Assembly: GCA_008508345.1 (NCBI GenBank)
Contig: QNGE01000912.1
Location: 1 to 64,000 of the forward strand
Source: Paragonimus westermani
Lineage: Eukaryota > Platyhelminthes > Trematoda > Plagiorchiida > Troglotrematidae
Length of the DNA: 64,000 nt
Reading direction: 5' to 3'
Shown: in pieces, positions 45,525-57,184 of the stretch
How the letters are laid out: each line of letters opens with the position of its first letter
Position numbering within the stretch: the stretch's first letter is position 1
Position numbers and translations under genes: made by a program
The notes under the pieces: model-generated
What the model saw: the letters and a program-made list of their open reading frames with translations, nothing else
Told to the model about the DNA's origin: nothing
Databases searched by the model: none

Positions 45525-47731
45525 AGAGTACATTTGTTGACCAATAGGTTAGCCAATATAGCCTGTGTTCAGTTTTCGTTCTGTGTCTCACGGAGTCAGT
45601 GGTTCGAGGTGTTAGTACAGTAAGCGACAGTATGCGTTATACTGAAGGATCTGTGAAGCAAGAACGCCTAATGAAGTGGGGCATCGAAAGCAACAGGGAG
45701 GCTGTCCTGCAGAACCGCTTTACTCTTACTTTTAACCTCAATTGCTTATTGGAGAGGTGTAGGCACTTTGGTACTGAGTGCTTACACGGAATAATTGCCA
45801 TCTCTATTCTTTCATTTATCTATAAACTGCGGTTGCGGATTTGTTTCTTTCTCTCATACTTACGTGTTGATTTACAATCAGCACTGAATTCAGTGATGTC
45901 GGTGGTGGTAGAAAAATGCACTGAACCTAACGCCGATTTACTGACCATAGACCATCGGTTATGTGTCCGCATTTGTATTGGAAACTGTACTATGTGTTCA
46001 TATATGCACAACGAATACGCCATGACCTCATATATATCATGACAGAGGTATCACATGTCTACCTAATAGCTATATGATCGGGAATTTACGGTCCACTTCA
46101 CTTATTCTACGGAAACGCCGTATAAGTGTTTTCAGGCATCATGAGTAACTTGAAATATCACAAGCCAAGCACCAACAAAATTTTCGTAATCAAACAAACA
46201 ATTGCTGACTAGATAACATATTCATGTATGTCGGACTCCATCCTCCGATTTTAAGTCCCTGATGTTTCATAAGTCCCGAGATTCTTTCACACGGACACAT
46301 GTGGACAGTGTGAGGGCAAACAACACTAAGGTATTGGTACATCATAGGTATATGCACCGGAGTGTTCGGAAGACATTTTCGCCGTGCAGCTAATGGATGT
46401 TACCATGGATCTAACACAGTGCAACCGATCGGTCGTAAATATGGAGTCTCTCAGATAGCTCAGTATTTGTGCAGGCGGCGCACACAGACCTTAATAACAG
46501 ATGCAGACAACAAGCCGAGGTCAGCTGACATTCCACACATGCAGTGGCCACGGCTCTGACCGCCTCGCCTAAATTAGACGAGTATCTGACAAAAGCTCAG
46601 GCGCTATATTGCAAGGAGCCAGGTCGGTATACGTGATCGGTCGAGTAAAACCCCGATAATTGCTAAAAGTCACAATTGACTGGTTCAACCTTTGGTGGTT
46701 TCACTGAATTAATAGAAGAAACTTGGCACGACTTGTGGTCTATTGAAAGATGCGGTCCGTGGTGTTTAGTGTTATATCAACCGTAGTTACAAAGGTAGTG
46801 CTCAAAGTTCATTTCATACAACATCTCTGCCTATGACATCCGCGTTTGTGTGGACAATCCCGGAGGTACCGGGAAAGTTTCATTCCAACCAATGCCGACA
46901 GGACCGGCGTGACAAAACATCAGTTCTTCCACACCCACGTCTGGCTGCTTTGACCCAATGAGTCGGAAACCGGAGACGAAACCATTAGTCGTTATTGACA
47001 GTGGGCGCTGTAAATTTAGCAAACAAAACAACTTGTTAATTACGGAAGGGCCGATTTGTCATTTGACTGACGATACATTAGCAAATTTTGTGGCACAACC
47101 TGCTCGACCGCACAACCTTATGGTGACACGTTTAAATCAATCAGGACTAGTGGGCACGTCTCGCATTGCTCTGTTGACTTACAGAGACCGCTTTGTCCTT
47201 TTATGACGTGTAATCAGTTGACTGATTCCATTTTGGAGACTTCTTAGGCGAATCGTATGAACCATATTGCTAGTAAGCACAGTAGTATCGATGCAGCCCA
47301 ATAACAGCTGACTGCGGTTGAACAATTAGAAAAATTGGTCCGATTATGTCTACTAGGGGATCAATGGAATACTAATCAGCAGATTCGCAAGTAACAGAGT
47401 TAGACCCTAGATCCGGACAAAAGTATGTCCAACCAATGAAGACCAGTAAGAGTAGATTTCGCCTGTTTTGGGGTGTAAACTAAGAGAAAAAATCAGTTCA
47501 ATGAGCAGACCGATATCAAACGTAGATGTTCAACGTGTGATAAGCTTAACTGTTGTTGGTGAGGCCCAGCACTATTGTAGGGAAACTGAAATATCGGTTG
47601 ATTATAACGAAGATGATTTCTCAGATTATGAAATCTTCCTTAAAACAGAAATCCAGTACCAACCCCGTGATATACATTTAACAACAGACTAACAATTATT
47701 TCTCATCCGCTTCTGATTTGAATAATAATAG
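45525..47731 (+). other. Intron 7, last part
   Basis: A 147-codon open frame (45599-46042) and others show no domain, splice support or family match. Nothing else recognised. Confidence 0.5.
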
Positions 47732-48042
47732 CTGAATCAACTGGTAAAGGATCCGGGGCCATTGTAAACGGTGAAGACGCAGCCACACGATTTGCTAAAT
47801 TGAAAGCCACGTTAGAAAACTTGCGCTTGGTAGACCGAATGGCCCAACTACATAAACTGAACTACTCACGTACCATTGAGCTGGACTACCTGCGTAATGA
47901 ACTGGATGAGTTCAAAGCCCACTATGAACATCTACGTATGGTGAACACCTTGCTACCGTTGCGGGACTCAGGTTGTTTTTACACCGGGAAAGAAATCGAG
48001 GGTGACATTCCAAACTACCGGGCGACCAAAGGGAGTTCATGA
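47732..48042 (+). CDS. Laminin gamma, last coding exon with C-terminus
   Basis: Acceptor CTTCTGATTTGAATAATAATAG (weak pyrimidine tract). Two bases complete the threonine codon split from exon 7. After a short Gly/Ser/Asn linker, the helix continues (AATRFAKLKATLENLRLV, LDYLRNELDEFKAHYEHLR) and ends with LLPLRDSGCFYTGKEIEG and 13 further residues, then TGA at 48040. Laminin gamma-1 ends LPSGCFNTPSIEKP. The cysteine (beta-chain disulfide in the family) and the I-E pair (integrin-recognition glutamate in gamma-1) can be aligned, but here a 14-residue tail follows the glutamate. NYS is a possible N-glycosylation site. Confidence 0.88.
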
Positions 48043-48342
48043 GCATCAGAAAATTCGGCGATTTCTTTCAACTTACCTCTACTACTTATTTTAATCCTGA
48101 TATGGCTTGTTTTCTACCTACATTAATTGATCTGTTACATTTCGATCTTTGGTCTGAAGCACGTTCCCGTCTACTGCTACTTATTACTTAGTTCAGTAGT
48201 TACGTAGTTAATGGAATTTTTTAAGACCTCAGCTGGAAATGGTATAGGCATGTGTGAGCACGCGTGTCCCATCACTTTGTCACAACCTACCCGCTTCCTA
48301 TCACCGATTCTACGCAACATTTATAGTTGTCAATAAAACGCA
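48043..48342 (+). promoter_or_regulatory. 3' UTR and polyadenylation signal of the laminin gene
   Basis: AATAAA at 48332-48337, 290 bp after the stop codon, followed by a G/T-rich stretch (GGGTGGTGCAAATTTG) about 20 bp on. It is the first canonical signal after the stop. Confidence 0.65.
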
Positions 48343-51300
48343 TCAGCTTATCTTAAACGGGTGGTGCAAATTTGTATGATTTCGTCCTGTCCACATCATT
48401 CCGGCTGACCAATAAGTTTTTCAGACCCGTCCTTCCACTGGGTCCGCCCAACGGTCGATCTGTTTTCATTTTTGCACAGCTTTTCTTGTCAACATTCAGT
48501 ATTTATTCTTTTTAGCATCTTCGTATTTTCATTATGAACCACAAGCCTAATTAATCATGATCTGCTCATCTGTTCATTTTCATTTCAAACGAGCATAATC
48601 AAAACAACAAAAGGAACTCCAGAATTTCAGAAGTCACATAAGGCACCACCCGGGAGAACATTGCATCCGTGATTTAAGATTTTAAAATGCAGGTCGAGCC
48701 ATCCCTTGTTCGTGGTTTATCAGGATTATGGCGTTGTGCACTCTCAAACAGGTCCCCAGCTCACCGTTATCAGAGACGGCAAAAGGGACCAGAAACAGTA
48801 AAGACAGGTAGGTTACGTTCATCGCCTGGGCTGTGGTCATCTTGACTCATCTGGCCTTTGGGTGTAAACAGTAGAGGATGTGGCGGCCATGTCCAGTGTA
48901 GTAAATTTGGATTTTTGTTCAATTTACTGTGAGACAGTACCAGCCGTAAGGCGCCTATCCAACGAATGATGTCTCATTGTCACTCATGACTCGGAAGGTA
49001 TAAGCATTTTGACAAAATATCTAGATTTAGACACTGGAGGTTCATAAGATAGATCCGATTTAGTCCCTTTTTCATATTCAGTCTAGGGCTTATTTTCCAC
49101 TTCACGAGTGTGACATTTAGTATCTGTATAAAAAGATGAGGTAATGCAGGCGGTGATAACGTTGATGAATTATGGAGACTTGACATCAATAAGTAGCTTG
49201 TGTTGTGAGAAACACGGTTATTGTGATCAGCACCGAATAAGCTCTACTGGACTGTCTGGAAAGTGGTTTTTTTCGAAACAATATTGCTTCCTGGACAGTA
49301 GTTACGTGAGCCATCCAAACTGAGCGTTACATAACTGTCCCTAAAAACTACTCGCTTCTGGGAATGTCATGAAATGTAGATCAAAACCTCCAAAAGCAAC
49401 CAGGTGACAACGCTCACAATGGGTCAGTTAGGTGTGAGCGCACAAGTGGCAAACAACAGAAACTTAAGCTATATACGAAATGGCATTAGTTATACTGACA
49501 CTTAAACCACCCATACAGACGTGGTTGGTCGCTAAGCAGTAGTCTGCAGCGTAGAGCGAAAGATGGCAGTCTTGCTCTCAATTCCCTAGTGTCACGCAGA
49601 CGAATCAATAGCTAATTAGACGGTCACGTACGTGCACGTGATCGAAATCGTTTCAGTTACCCCTTGTTGTTTGGGATTCAAATAGGAAAATTCCAAAGTT
49701 GATGCAGCGAAGCTGTATACCATACACCACGGTGGAAAGAAAGCTCAACTCACTAAACGTGTACAACCAATAGAGAGTATTGACTTCCGCATACACACAG
49801 CGATTAATAAAGAAATAACGCCTATTATACGGTTGACAGGGTCAAACTTAGAACTGCACCCTTCCCTTCATCGGAAAAGCAAAGTAAACTTGAGAGAAAA
49901 AATGAACCAGACTAGGAGCTACGTTACTTTTGCAGTTCTTCTGCGGCAGACACACTAAAAGTGTAAAACGGTGTAACGAGACTGGTTTGACTGTAACTCA
50001 AGCTTTGCTATAACGGTTTGACGAAGTGTCTGTTGTGATAGCGAAGGCACATGGTGCACTCATTTGTCTTCTGAGGTTTGTAGTCATCCCCCAATTTAAC
50101 ACTTTATGGACTACTGTCATGGTTAACAGTTCAACACCAAAATAGGAAGGTAAAGATACGTCGCGCATTTGCAAATTTCTGTCACCTATTATGTTACAAC
50201 TACACGTGGATGTCACTTAAGGTTACCGGTCAAAATGCGCATGCACTCCCAGTATCGTGCTACAGATTATAAATCTAACGACTGCATGGAATAGGCAAAT
50301 GGGTTCTTTGTATTCGACCACCGCTGTTTCCGCCAGTAAAACTATCAAATAAGCTGACTGTATGAACGCGGTAGTCCTATGACAAATATTGGGGAGGCCT
50401 ACAAATCAGTGACCGATAAGCATCAGTCAGGTCATGTGCTCTGTACAATGACGAAACTTTTGCTGCACTGCGCATTGTCCGCTGTGGCCAATGACATGGT
50501 CACGGGGTGGAAGCCTGTCGCTCAATCCGATGAGCAGGACTGGGAAATGTCTCCTTCCACGATAGGGAGTGGGTACACTGGTTGGAAGCACTGTCCGACA
50601 TAGCAGTGCGTCACATTCAATCCTGCAAACGTTCTGATTCTTTCTATTTCTACCTGGGGACAAACTTCCACACAATTTTATTCTTTCTTCGCATACATTT
50701 TCACCTAATGCTGTATTCATCAGCAGCCGAAGGATACGGTTCGGAACTGAAGACGATCATACTTGAAGCTTAAAAATAAGGTAAAACTGTCAAATCCGTC
50801 CAGTGAAAATAACGGATACCTTACCACCAGTCAGGACATAGCAATTTGATAAAGGTTTCCGAAAACGTCGACAAATCCGAAACACTAAAACCTATGACAC
50901 CAGAGCAATGTTTGAGGTTTTTCTCCGGCCACGTTTTTGTGGAGTAGATTTTCAGCTTAGCGGCCGGCCGTCATCATTAGTAATCAACTATAACACAATC
51001 AACGGGAATTTCATGCAATATTATCGACGTCGCCCCCTGTATGGCACATACTGCACAACCCCCAACTTAGGAAATGTTGATAAGTGCCTTCTCTTACGAA
51101 GTCGTTGGCAGACCACCAGTTGTCTCATGCAGGTCCATGGGAAGCATGACCGATTGCATGGCGTTCTGAACAACGTGTCGAAATTCGTAATGGATGACCA
51201 CCAATAAGATTTATGCAATTAAGAATTGGGTGAGTGAACTTATTTGACACACGTTACGGAAGACCGATCTCCTAATGTTGATCCAATTCAATGCGTGTGT

Positions 51301-51689
51301 TCGGGCACAAACAGCGAAGATCAAACGCCTCAGCGTGGCGAATCGCACATAACCGCCAGAAAGCTGTTAAAGAACATGCCCAAGCCAAGAAAAAATGTGA
51401 AGGGAAGGGTCCTAACTGTTAAAAAACATTCAACACCGGAACACCAGCAGTTTGCAAACAAGCACCAGAGCTATCAGTGAAAGCAAGACGTCATTAGCAT
51501 GACATCCTCACAGCTTTCGCTGTCTCGCGTCACAGATAACTCGGCCAAATCCTCAAGCCACTGAGCTCAAGAAGGGGCCACTTCACTTGAAATCTCCAAT
51601 CACCGGTTATGAGTAGCGAGGGCCTCCGTCAGAGAGACGAACCCGATCCAAAATGGCCAACTTCTTGTTGCACGACTTCATTTCACTAG
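48343..51689. other. Intergenic, no feature seen
   Basis: Between the laminin 3' end and the next non-LTR relic. No exon, RNA gene or repeat recognised; short frames (for example 50379-50603, 50908-51207) show no domain. Confidence 0.45.
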
Positions 51690-53110
51690 GCTGTTGTCAA
51701 CTGTTCATCTCGCATCCTATGCTAGTCCGTCGCAGCATCAGAAATACTCCTCTATGGCCGGAGATGTCTTAGATTGGCGAATATCAGTCTGGCCTTGAAG
51801 ATTAAAGCTTCTACTTCATCCCGTACAAGTCGGCCGCCGCTGATGCAGTTCTCCCGGCATACAAACCAGTCCAGTTGCACAACGTCACTATCCAGCACTA
51901 CATCTACGTAGCCCTAAGTCTTACAGAAGCACTTTTGACGTGCAAATCACATTCTGAGGTATGGGGCACAACGATAAATGACGTCTGGCATTGTTTCCAC
52001 TGTTTGGAAATAGCCAAACACCTTGTCGTCAGCACAGTCAAGATTAGTCAGTCTCTCACCAAGTAGGAAGTCCAACGGACATCTTATCAGTGCTGCAGAC
52101 AGTCTTGCGGTGAAAACAGACAGCCTTGACAAACACCGCTCCTGCTACAGAAATTGTCAAACAGCTCACTGTAAAACCCAACCTGAGCTAAAGTGTGTGA
52201 ATAAAGGGCCAAAAGTAAGTTCACATACTTGGTCGATACATCTCTGCGTTTAAGAAACTCTAGAAGCGTGGGTCGATCCACTTAATCGGGAAAAATGAAA
52301 ACTTGGCCAATGCATCCTCGTCCGGGACGAAACACTGCATGTTCTTGCCTAATATCTGATTCCCGTGCTGCAACCAATCGACGAAATATAGTGGACGTCA
52401 CACCCTTATTTTGACCAGACTAAGGCAATCCCTTATGGTGTTCGCAATCCCCGTATTTTTCTTGGATATGGGGGAACTATTGTGGAGTGACCACAACAAT
52501 CGTCCACACAAGTTGAAACAACTGTGTCAAGGCATCTGCTAACGTCTTGTTTTTTTTTTCAAAAGGATGCCAGTATGAAATCATCTGAACCAGCAGCCCT
52601 ATATCAATTCTATGTATTGAACTAAGAGAAGCTAGATCCAAGTAAAAGATATCCTCGAAAACAGTATTAATAGTTATTTGGAGTATAAGCAGACAATGAA
52701 ATGGTTTAAAACACCTACCAGGCAGACGACATAGTCTGCTGTCAACAAGAACATAACCAACCAGTGCGGTTGCAGCCATCGTGATGAGTATCATGCCAAC
52801 TTCAGCTTGAACGATAGAGACGACCGTGGAGTCACTGGAAGCGTAAAAACAACCGGTACCTTAGACCCAGATAAAGAACAACGTAAACCAGAGGCTGAAT
52901 AGTGAGAGATAGGACTTAGCGGGATAGTGTTATCATGAAACACTATATGTACTGCGGGATCTGCAGAGTAAATATCATAAATGTTTCGGGAGAGACCTGA
53001 AGGTTAGGTTAGATAGGAGAGAAGTCAGCAGTAGCATCTTTTCACTCATCCATCTTGTTGGATACAGCAGACAGGACGACCAAGTCTGTATTGTGAGACG
53101 GACGAGGCAG
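51690..53110 (-). mobile_element. Non-LTR retrotransposon relic (RT core, minus strand)
   Basis: Minus-strand words in order: VSTKYVNLLLALYSHT and SGVCQGCLFSP (about 52100-52260), then a frame change, LLGERLTNLDCADDKVF (about 52010-52070, catalytic A-D-D with C for the aromatic residue), and DEVEALIFKARLIFANLRHL (about 51760-51830). These match the reverse transcriptase of trematode non-LTR elements in order and spacing. A segment at about 53000-53110 resembles 61680-61800, just upstream of the EEP domain of the element there, so it may be the 5' end of the same family. Frameshifts and stops make it inactive. Confidence 0.75.
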
Positions 53111-53526
53111 TATGGAGTTAACAATGTTGTAGGTAAACACGGTTGTTGACGATAAGCCCCCGAACGATAATTAGTGAAATGCCTTCGTCATGATATAACG
53201 CGGCAACTCAACCGACTCCTTTGAAAAAGCGCACTAGTATCAAACTACCTGTAGAGCATATCGTTCCCATAAACACGGCTCGAATCACGTTCATATGAGA
53301 CAACCGCGTTGAACAGCGTGCCAATGACCGCACACCAAGCATGAGCAAAATATTGCATCTCTGTTCGGCCAAATTCGATTGACTAATGCTCCAGTAAATT
53401 GCCTGATCACTCTGCCAGGGAACACAGTAATTGTATCAGTAACTTCGAACGATGGCTTCAAGTTCGAGATTACTCAGTCATGCTGAGGGTGAAGAAACCA
53501 TCACTTGTCGAGCATCGCATTGGTCG
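53111..53526. other. Intergenic, no feature seen
   Basis: No recognised element or exon. Confidence 0.45.
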
Positions 53527-53700
53527 TTGATGATGACCAACAGCATTCAATCGCAGTTTTCGCGTTCAGGTAGGTTTACTAGTCAGTCTCTTTCAAAAAC
53601 AAGCACAAGGTTAGAATTCCACTCTCGTGAAGGTCGCCACTAATGCCTATTCTTGGTATGACCGGGACTTAAACTCTGGTCAACGTTTTCAAGAGACGAC
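53527..53700 (-). repeat. Degraded SINE, minus strand
   Basis: Follows the SINE body and the B-box region (GACCAGAGTTTAAGTCCCGG on the minus strand) with many changes. The hammerhead region is recognisable but its core reads GTGGCGA and stem II is broken. Confidence 0.65.
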
Positions 53701-53949
53701 AAGGTACCAACAACCTCACATTGGGCAGACCAAAATGGTATCGAAACGTCAAGACAGTTACTGACAAATAATGTGCGGCTCACTCAATAAACTTTAGAAG
53801 AGATACATCAACTGTCCCGACAGATTCTAGCGAGCCCAACTTCCAAGTCAAATCGAACTCACAAATATAGGCTAATCTGCTGAGGTATACTTCCCGATGC
53901 CGAGGAGCACAAACCGAACATCACACCATATCTTTCAGCTAACCCCTTT

Positions 53950-54077
53950 AGCAACTCGAGTCTGGTGATTCTTTTCAAAAGAGACAAGCTGAGAAGCTCA
54001 TTTGAGGGCGAAAGCTGCGACCGGCCGTGAAAACTTTTCAGGTCATACCAACGAAAGTCCTCAACTTCTCATCAATA
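53950..54077 (+). repeat. Degraded SINE 3' half, plus strand
   Basis: Starts within the hammerhead 3' part (AACTCGAGTCTGGTG), continues through the CTTTTCAAAAGAGAC body and ends near CAACTTCTCATCA, matching the other SINE tails. It forms an inverted pair with 53527-53700. Confidence 0.65.
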
Positions 54078-56974
54078 ATATATGTACTTGCTCGGTGGGT
54101 TGGGTTAAGTTTAATTGTCCAGTCTACTGCTGATACAACATAATATACTGTGGGTCACAATTGAACTGTGCAATGCCAGTATGTCTAGTCTCACATGAAA
54201 ACATCTGCGGCAAACACAGTGACTCGGATCAACAAACGTACGTTTAAGAACCGATATCGGTAGTGACGCATCCTTTCCAAAGTGAGATGCTCGATACGTT
54301 GGAATCCGATATCGTCATTACCAAAAGACGCAATTTGTCTACTAGGCACGGGAGAAACCCCGAAGTTTTCGTATATCCAACGTTCCAGTTCGATACTGCA
54401 AATACGTGAAACAGCAACGCGTAAAGGCGACTGTCATCAATAGTTCTATCCAAGAACAGTCAGGTCCAATTGATGAATAAATAGATCATCGTCATCATCA
54501 TCATTATTGATTTCTTTCATTCTCACCCAAAAAAAACATGATAGCGATGATACAAAGAATGAATAGTGAGCATTGAAAGGGAAGTGGTGAACTGGCAAAA
54601 GTATGGGTCAAAAAGAAGAGGAAGCTGCACAGACCATTTGGCGCGAGGGTGAGAGTGGCAGACCAACGGAGGGCAATTGTGCTAACTTGTTAAATAGAAA
54701 ACAAGCAGGCAAGCAAGAAAATGATTAAGAAGACAGTGGTGGGAAGGTTCCACTATGAAAAAGAAGTAGTCACATATGCGAACCGCGGTAACGCCATCCG
54801 CATACGGAGAGTAGGGGAGACCGGTCACCGGAAGTACGCAAACCGGGAGGAATAGAACAAAAAAACAAGCATGCCTGAAGGTGACCATATGGTTCGGAAT
54901 AAGTGTGTCCCTCTCCGTGACCTACCGAACACAACGTAAAAAATTACCTATGTGGATAGAAGGAGAGGCGAACAAAAGGAACATACAGGACAGGAGTGCT
55001 CAAAAATAACCTGACAAAGCAAAAGAGGACATAAGAAAGATTGAAACTAGACAAGGCCCTGGGGAGGGAAATGGGCACGGTGAAGTTCCGGCAGTAAAAA
55101 TGACGAACATACATGTCTGGATAGAAAACTGACCTGAGCATAAAATTCCTGATGCGACACAAATATGGTAACAGAGGGAAGTAGACAAACGTGTGTGTGT
55201 GTGCACATAGCATCGAAGTAAGATAGAAAAGAACAAAAAGAGGGCAAAAGGCCAGACTACTTGATACAGACACCCAAAGAAGAAAGAAATGAAAATGTGT
55301 CCACCAGACAAATGAAAACAGTCAGATCGAGGGCCTACGAGCAAGCGACCAATCGAAATGGATTTTCGAGCGCAGCCCCAACAAACTGAATGAACACACT
55401 TCGTAGTAAAAATCCCGGAAGATGCAAGGATGAAGGAAGAAACCTGCCGTCATAGATTGATACACAAAAGATAGAGGCAACATCTTACAAGTTGACTTTT
55501 TTAAATATGGTGCAAAGTGAAAAATAGAGAAAAGGCATACACTACAACAACCGGAACAGTAGACAGGCGCTAGATGAATGTAATCAAGGCGCCAAGAAAA
55601 GAACGGCGCTATGTGCTAAAACAGAATTAGAACAGAACAAGGAAAGTATGACAAAACCGTCCATCGGAAATCGCAGTTTTTCACACCAGAGAAATAGGCA
55701 AACAAAAAGACAAACTGGGTGTTAACTATTTCAATGAAAATCGTCAACACTGTGAAATTCCTCTTTCTTCACAAATCTCTCGTTGTTTATGTGCGCAAGA
55801 GGGAAGCCGATGATCAACCACAAACGACAGCATTGTCGACAACAAGGGCAAATAACAGCTCGCGACTAAACCCAATCAAGACAGTGAAAAAGATCAAAAG
55901 TGAGCCAGTTAAAAAAAACTTGCCTGTGAGAATGTGTTCGAATGCCTCGGGCGCAAAGGAAACTGCACGAAGGAACGAGAGAGGCGAGGATGGTAAAATT
56001 TAACTTAATACAATTGAAAACAAAAACGAATACTATTAAAATGACGAGAACGAAAAAGGGAAACCGGGAGACTGACAAAGTGGCGCAAGTGGCGGAAGGG
56101 CCTGGCAACGCTAATTAGGGTAGGAGGAATGAAGATAGTATGGGACTATAGAGAGCCAAACGTGGAGGCAGCAGCTCGATGAACACGGTGATAGTGGCGC
56201 GGTTGTGAATGGCAATAATCACAGGAGGCGCACAGAAGGTGGATAAGGCAATGACCAACATCCGTCGCGGTGTGATTGTGGGAAAGACGGGCGCTTAGAA
56301 GGAAAGGTAATTTCGCATTCAGGAAAACCTAAACATACGTATGTATAAATGTATCTATACTGTGCAATTTCTCATCACACGCTGATGCAAGATGCCCGAA
56401 AGGGCCTCAAAACGATGGGTTGGCGCAGACAACGAGAAGTGGAGAAGAAGAGGTGGGCGAAGGGAGATAGGGCACATGAAATAAGTAAACGACACCATGA
56501 AGTGAAAAGTCATTTGTGCGTACAATAGCATAGTGCAATAGCACAGTTTGTGGAGCTATTGGTGATGAGACTGACGACAATGATGATCATCGACATCATT
56601 CTCACGATAGGGACGACGAAGGTGAAGGAGACTATCTTTACCTGAGAATTTGGAATTTCGGGTCCTAGGTAGGCCGGGGAAGGTGGGAGCAGAGGGACAG
56701 GAGGCTAGTTAGAAGGCGATGTACGGCCAAACTAACGCGAAATGAACAGTGATTTGTCACGAACACAAGGCACTTCATGTCCATGCCGCCGCAGTAATCA
56801 AGTGTGCATAGATGAGAGTAACTGGCAGTTTTAAACGGGATAAGAGGAATCCTGAGATTTAGCCATCGCAGATCAAACAGCTGACTGGCTAAGAGCCAGA
56901 GAGACAGAAGGGTGGATGGACATACGTCAACAGAGAAATAAGTTGGAGGCCGATACACAGCTAGTTACGTATAC
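54078..56974. other. Purine-rich, strand-biased tract
   Basis: From about 54480 to 56700 the plus strand is dominated by A and G (many GAA, AGG, AAG runs), unlike anything else in the window. A short ATC/CAT trinucleotide repeat lies at 54485-54508. Minus-strand open frames here are long only because the composition avoids stops (Ser/Leu/Phe/Cys-rich peptides). No exon is supported. It could be the intron or 3' untranslated part of the minus-strand gene that follows. Confidence 0.5.
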
Positions 56975-57184
56975 CCGTCGACTGCCCTGAGGCCAAATTC
57001 TGTTCCCGTTCCTCCTCGGCTTCCTCGGTCAATTGGAACATCTCAGTGTACAATTCAGGGAAGACCAATTGGGGTTTGTCTTGTCGTAATTGGGCCACAA
57101 CTTGGTGATGCTCCAAATTCAACTGCTCCAACAGTGGGGACAAATCGCGCAGCCGGTTAGAACGCTCCAGTAACGGTTGACCAC
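56975..57184 (-). CDS. Candidate exon of an unidentified minus-strand gene
   Basis: On the minus strand, an acceptor (CCCCCTGTTAACCACTCGTTTGTCAG) precedes two bases of a split codon, 69 full codons and one leftover base before the donor GTATACGT. The peptide is helical and rich in Gln, Glu and Leu (LLERSNRLRDLSPLLEQLN, HHQVVAQLRQDKPQLVFPEL, MFQLTEEAEEEREQNLA). Codon choice and the absence of stops look real. Family not recognised; a coiled-coil or helical-bundle protein is the most that can be said. Confidence 0.55.

Larger units (their letters stand above)
1..48337 (+). other. Laminin gamma chain gene, 3' part (coiled-coil region and C-terminus)
   Basis: Eight exons on the + strand join in frame across seven GT-AG introns. 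Exon ends leave 0, 2, 2, 0, 1, 0 and 1 bases, and each following exon supplies the exact complement. The joined product is about 537 residues, almost entirely charged, heptad-rich helix, close to the roughly 580-residue domain II+I of mammalian laminin gamma-1. The C-terminus has a penultimate-region cysteine in the context SGCF, as in gamma-1 (PSGCFNTP). In the family, this helix trimerises with alpha and beta chains, and the cysteine bonds to the beta chain. The product is a secreted basement-membrane protein. Introns run from 0.3 to 14.5 kb. The laminin N-terminal, EGF-like and domain IV parts are not in the window. Naming rests on the C-terminal motif, length and coiled-coil character. Other coiled-coil proteins are less likely because of the terminal cysteine. 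Confidence 0.82.

Noticed and set aside
45599..46042. 147-codon plus-strand frame in laminin intron 7
   Set aside because: No splice sites, no family resemblance, mixed hydrophobic and Cys content typical of translated intron.
47468..47692. 74-codon frame just before the last laminin exon
   Set aside because: Begins with GTG, lies before the acceptor, and exon 7 joins exon 8 in phase without it.
54682..56108. Several minus-strand frames of 66-114 codons in the purine-rich tract
   Set aside because: Low-complexity Ser/Leu/Phe/Cys peptides from biased composition; overlapping frames and no motifs.
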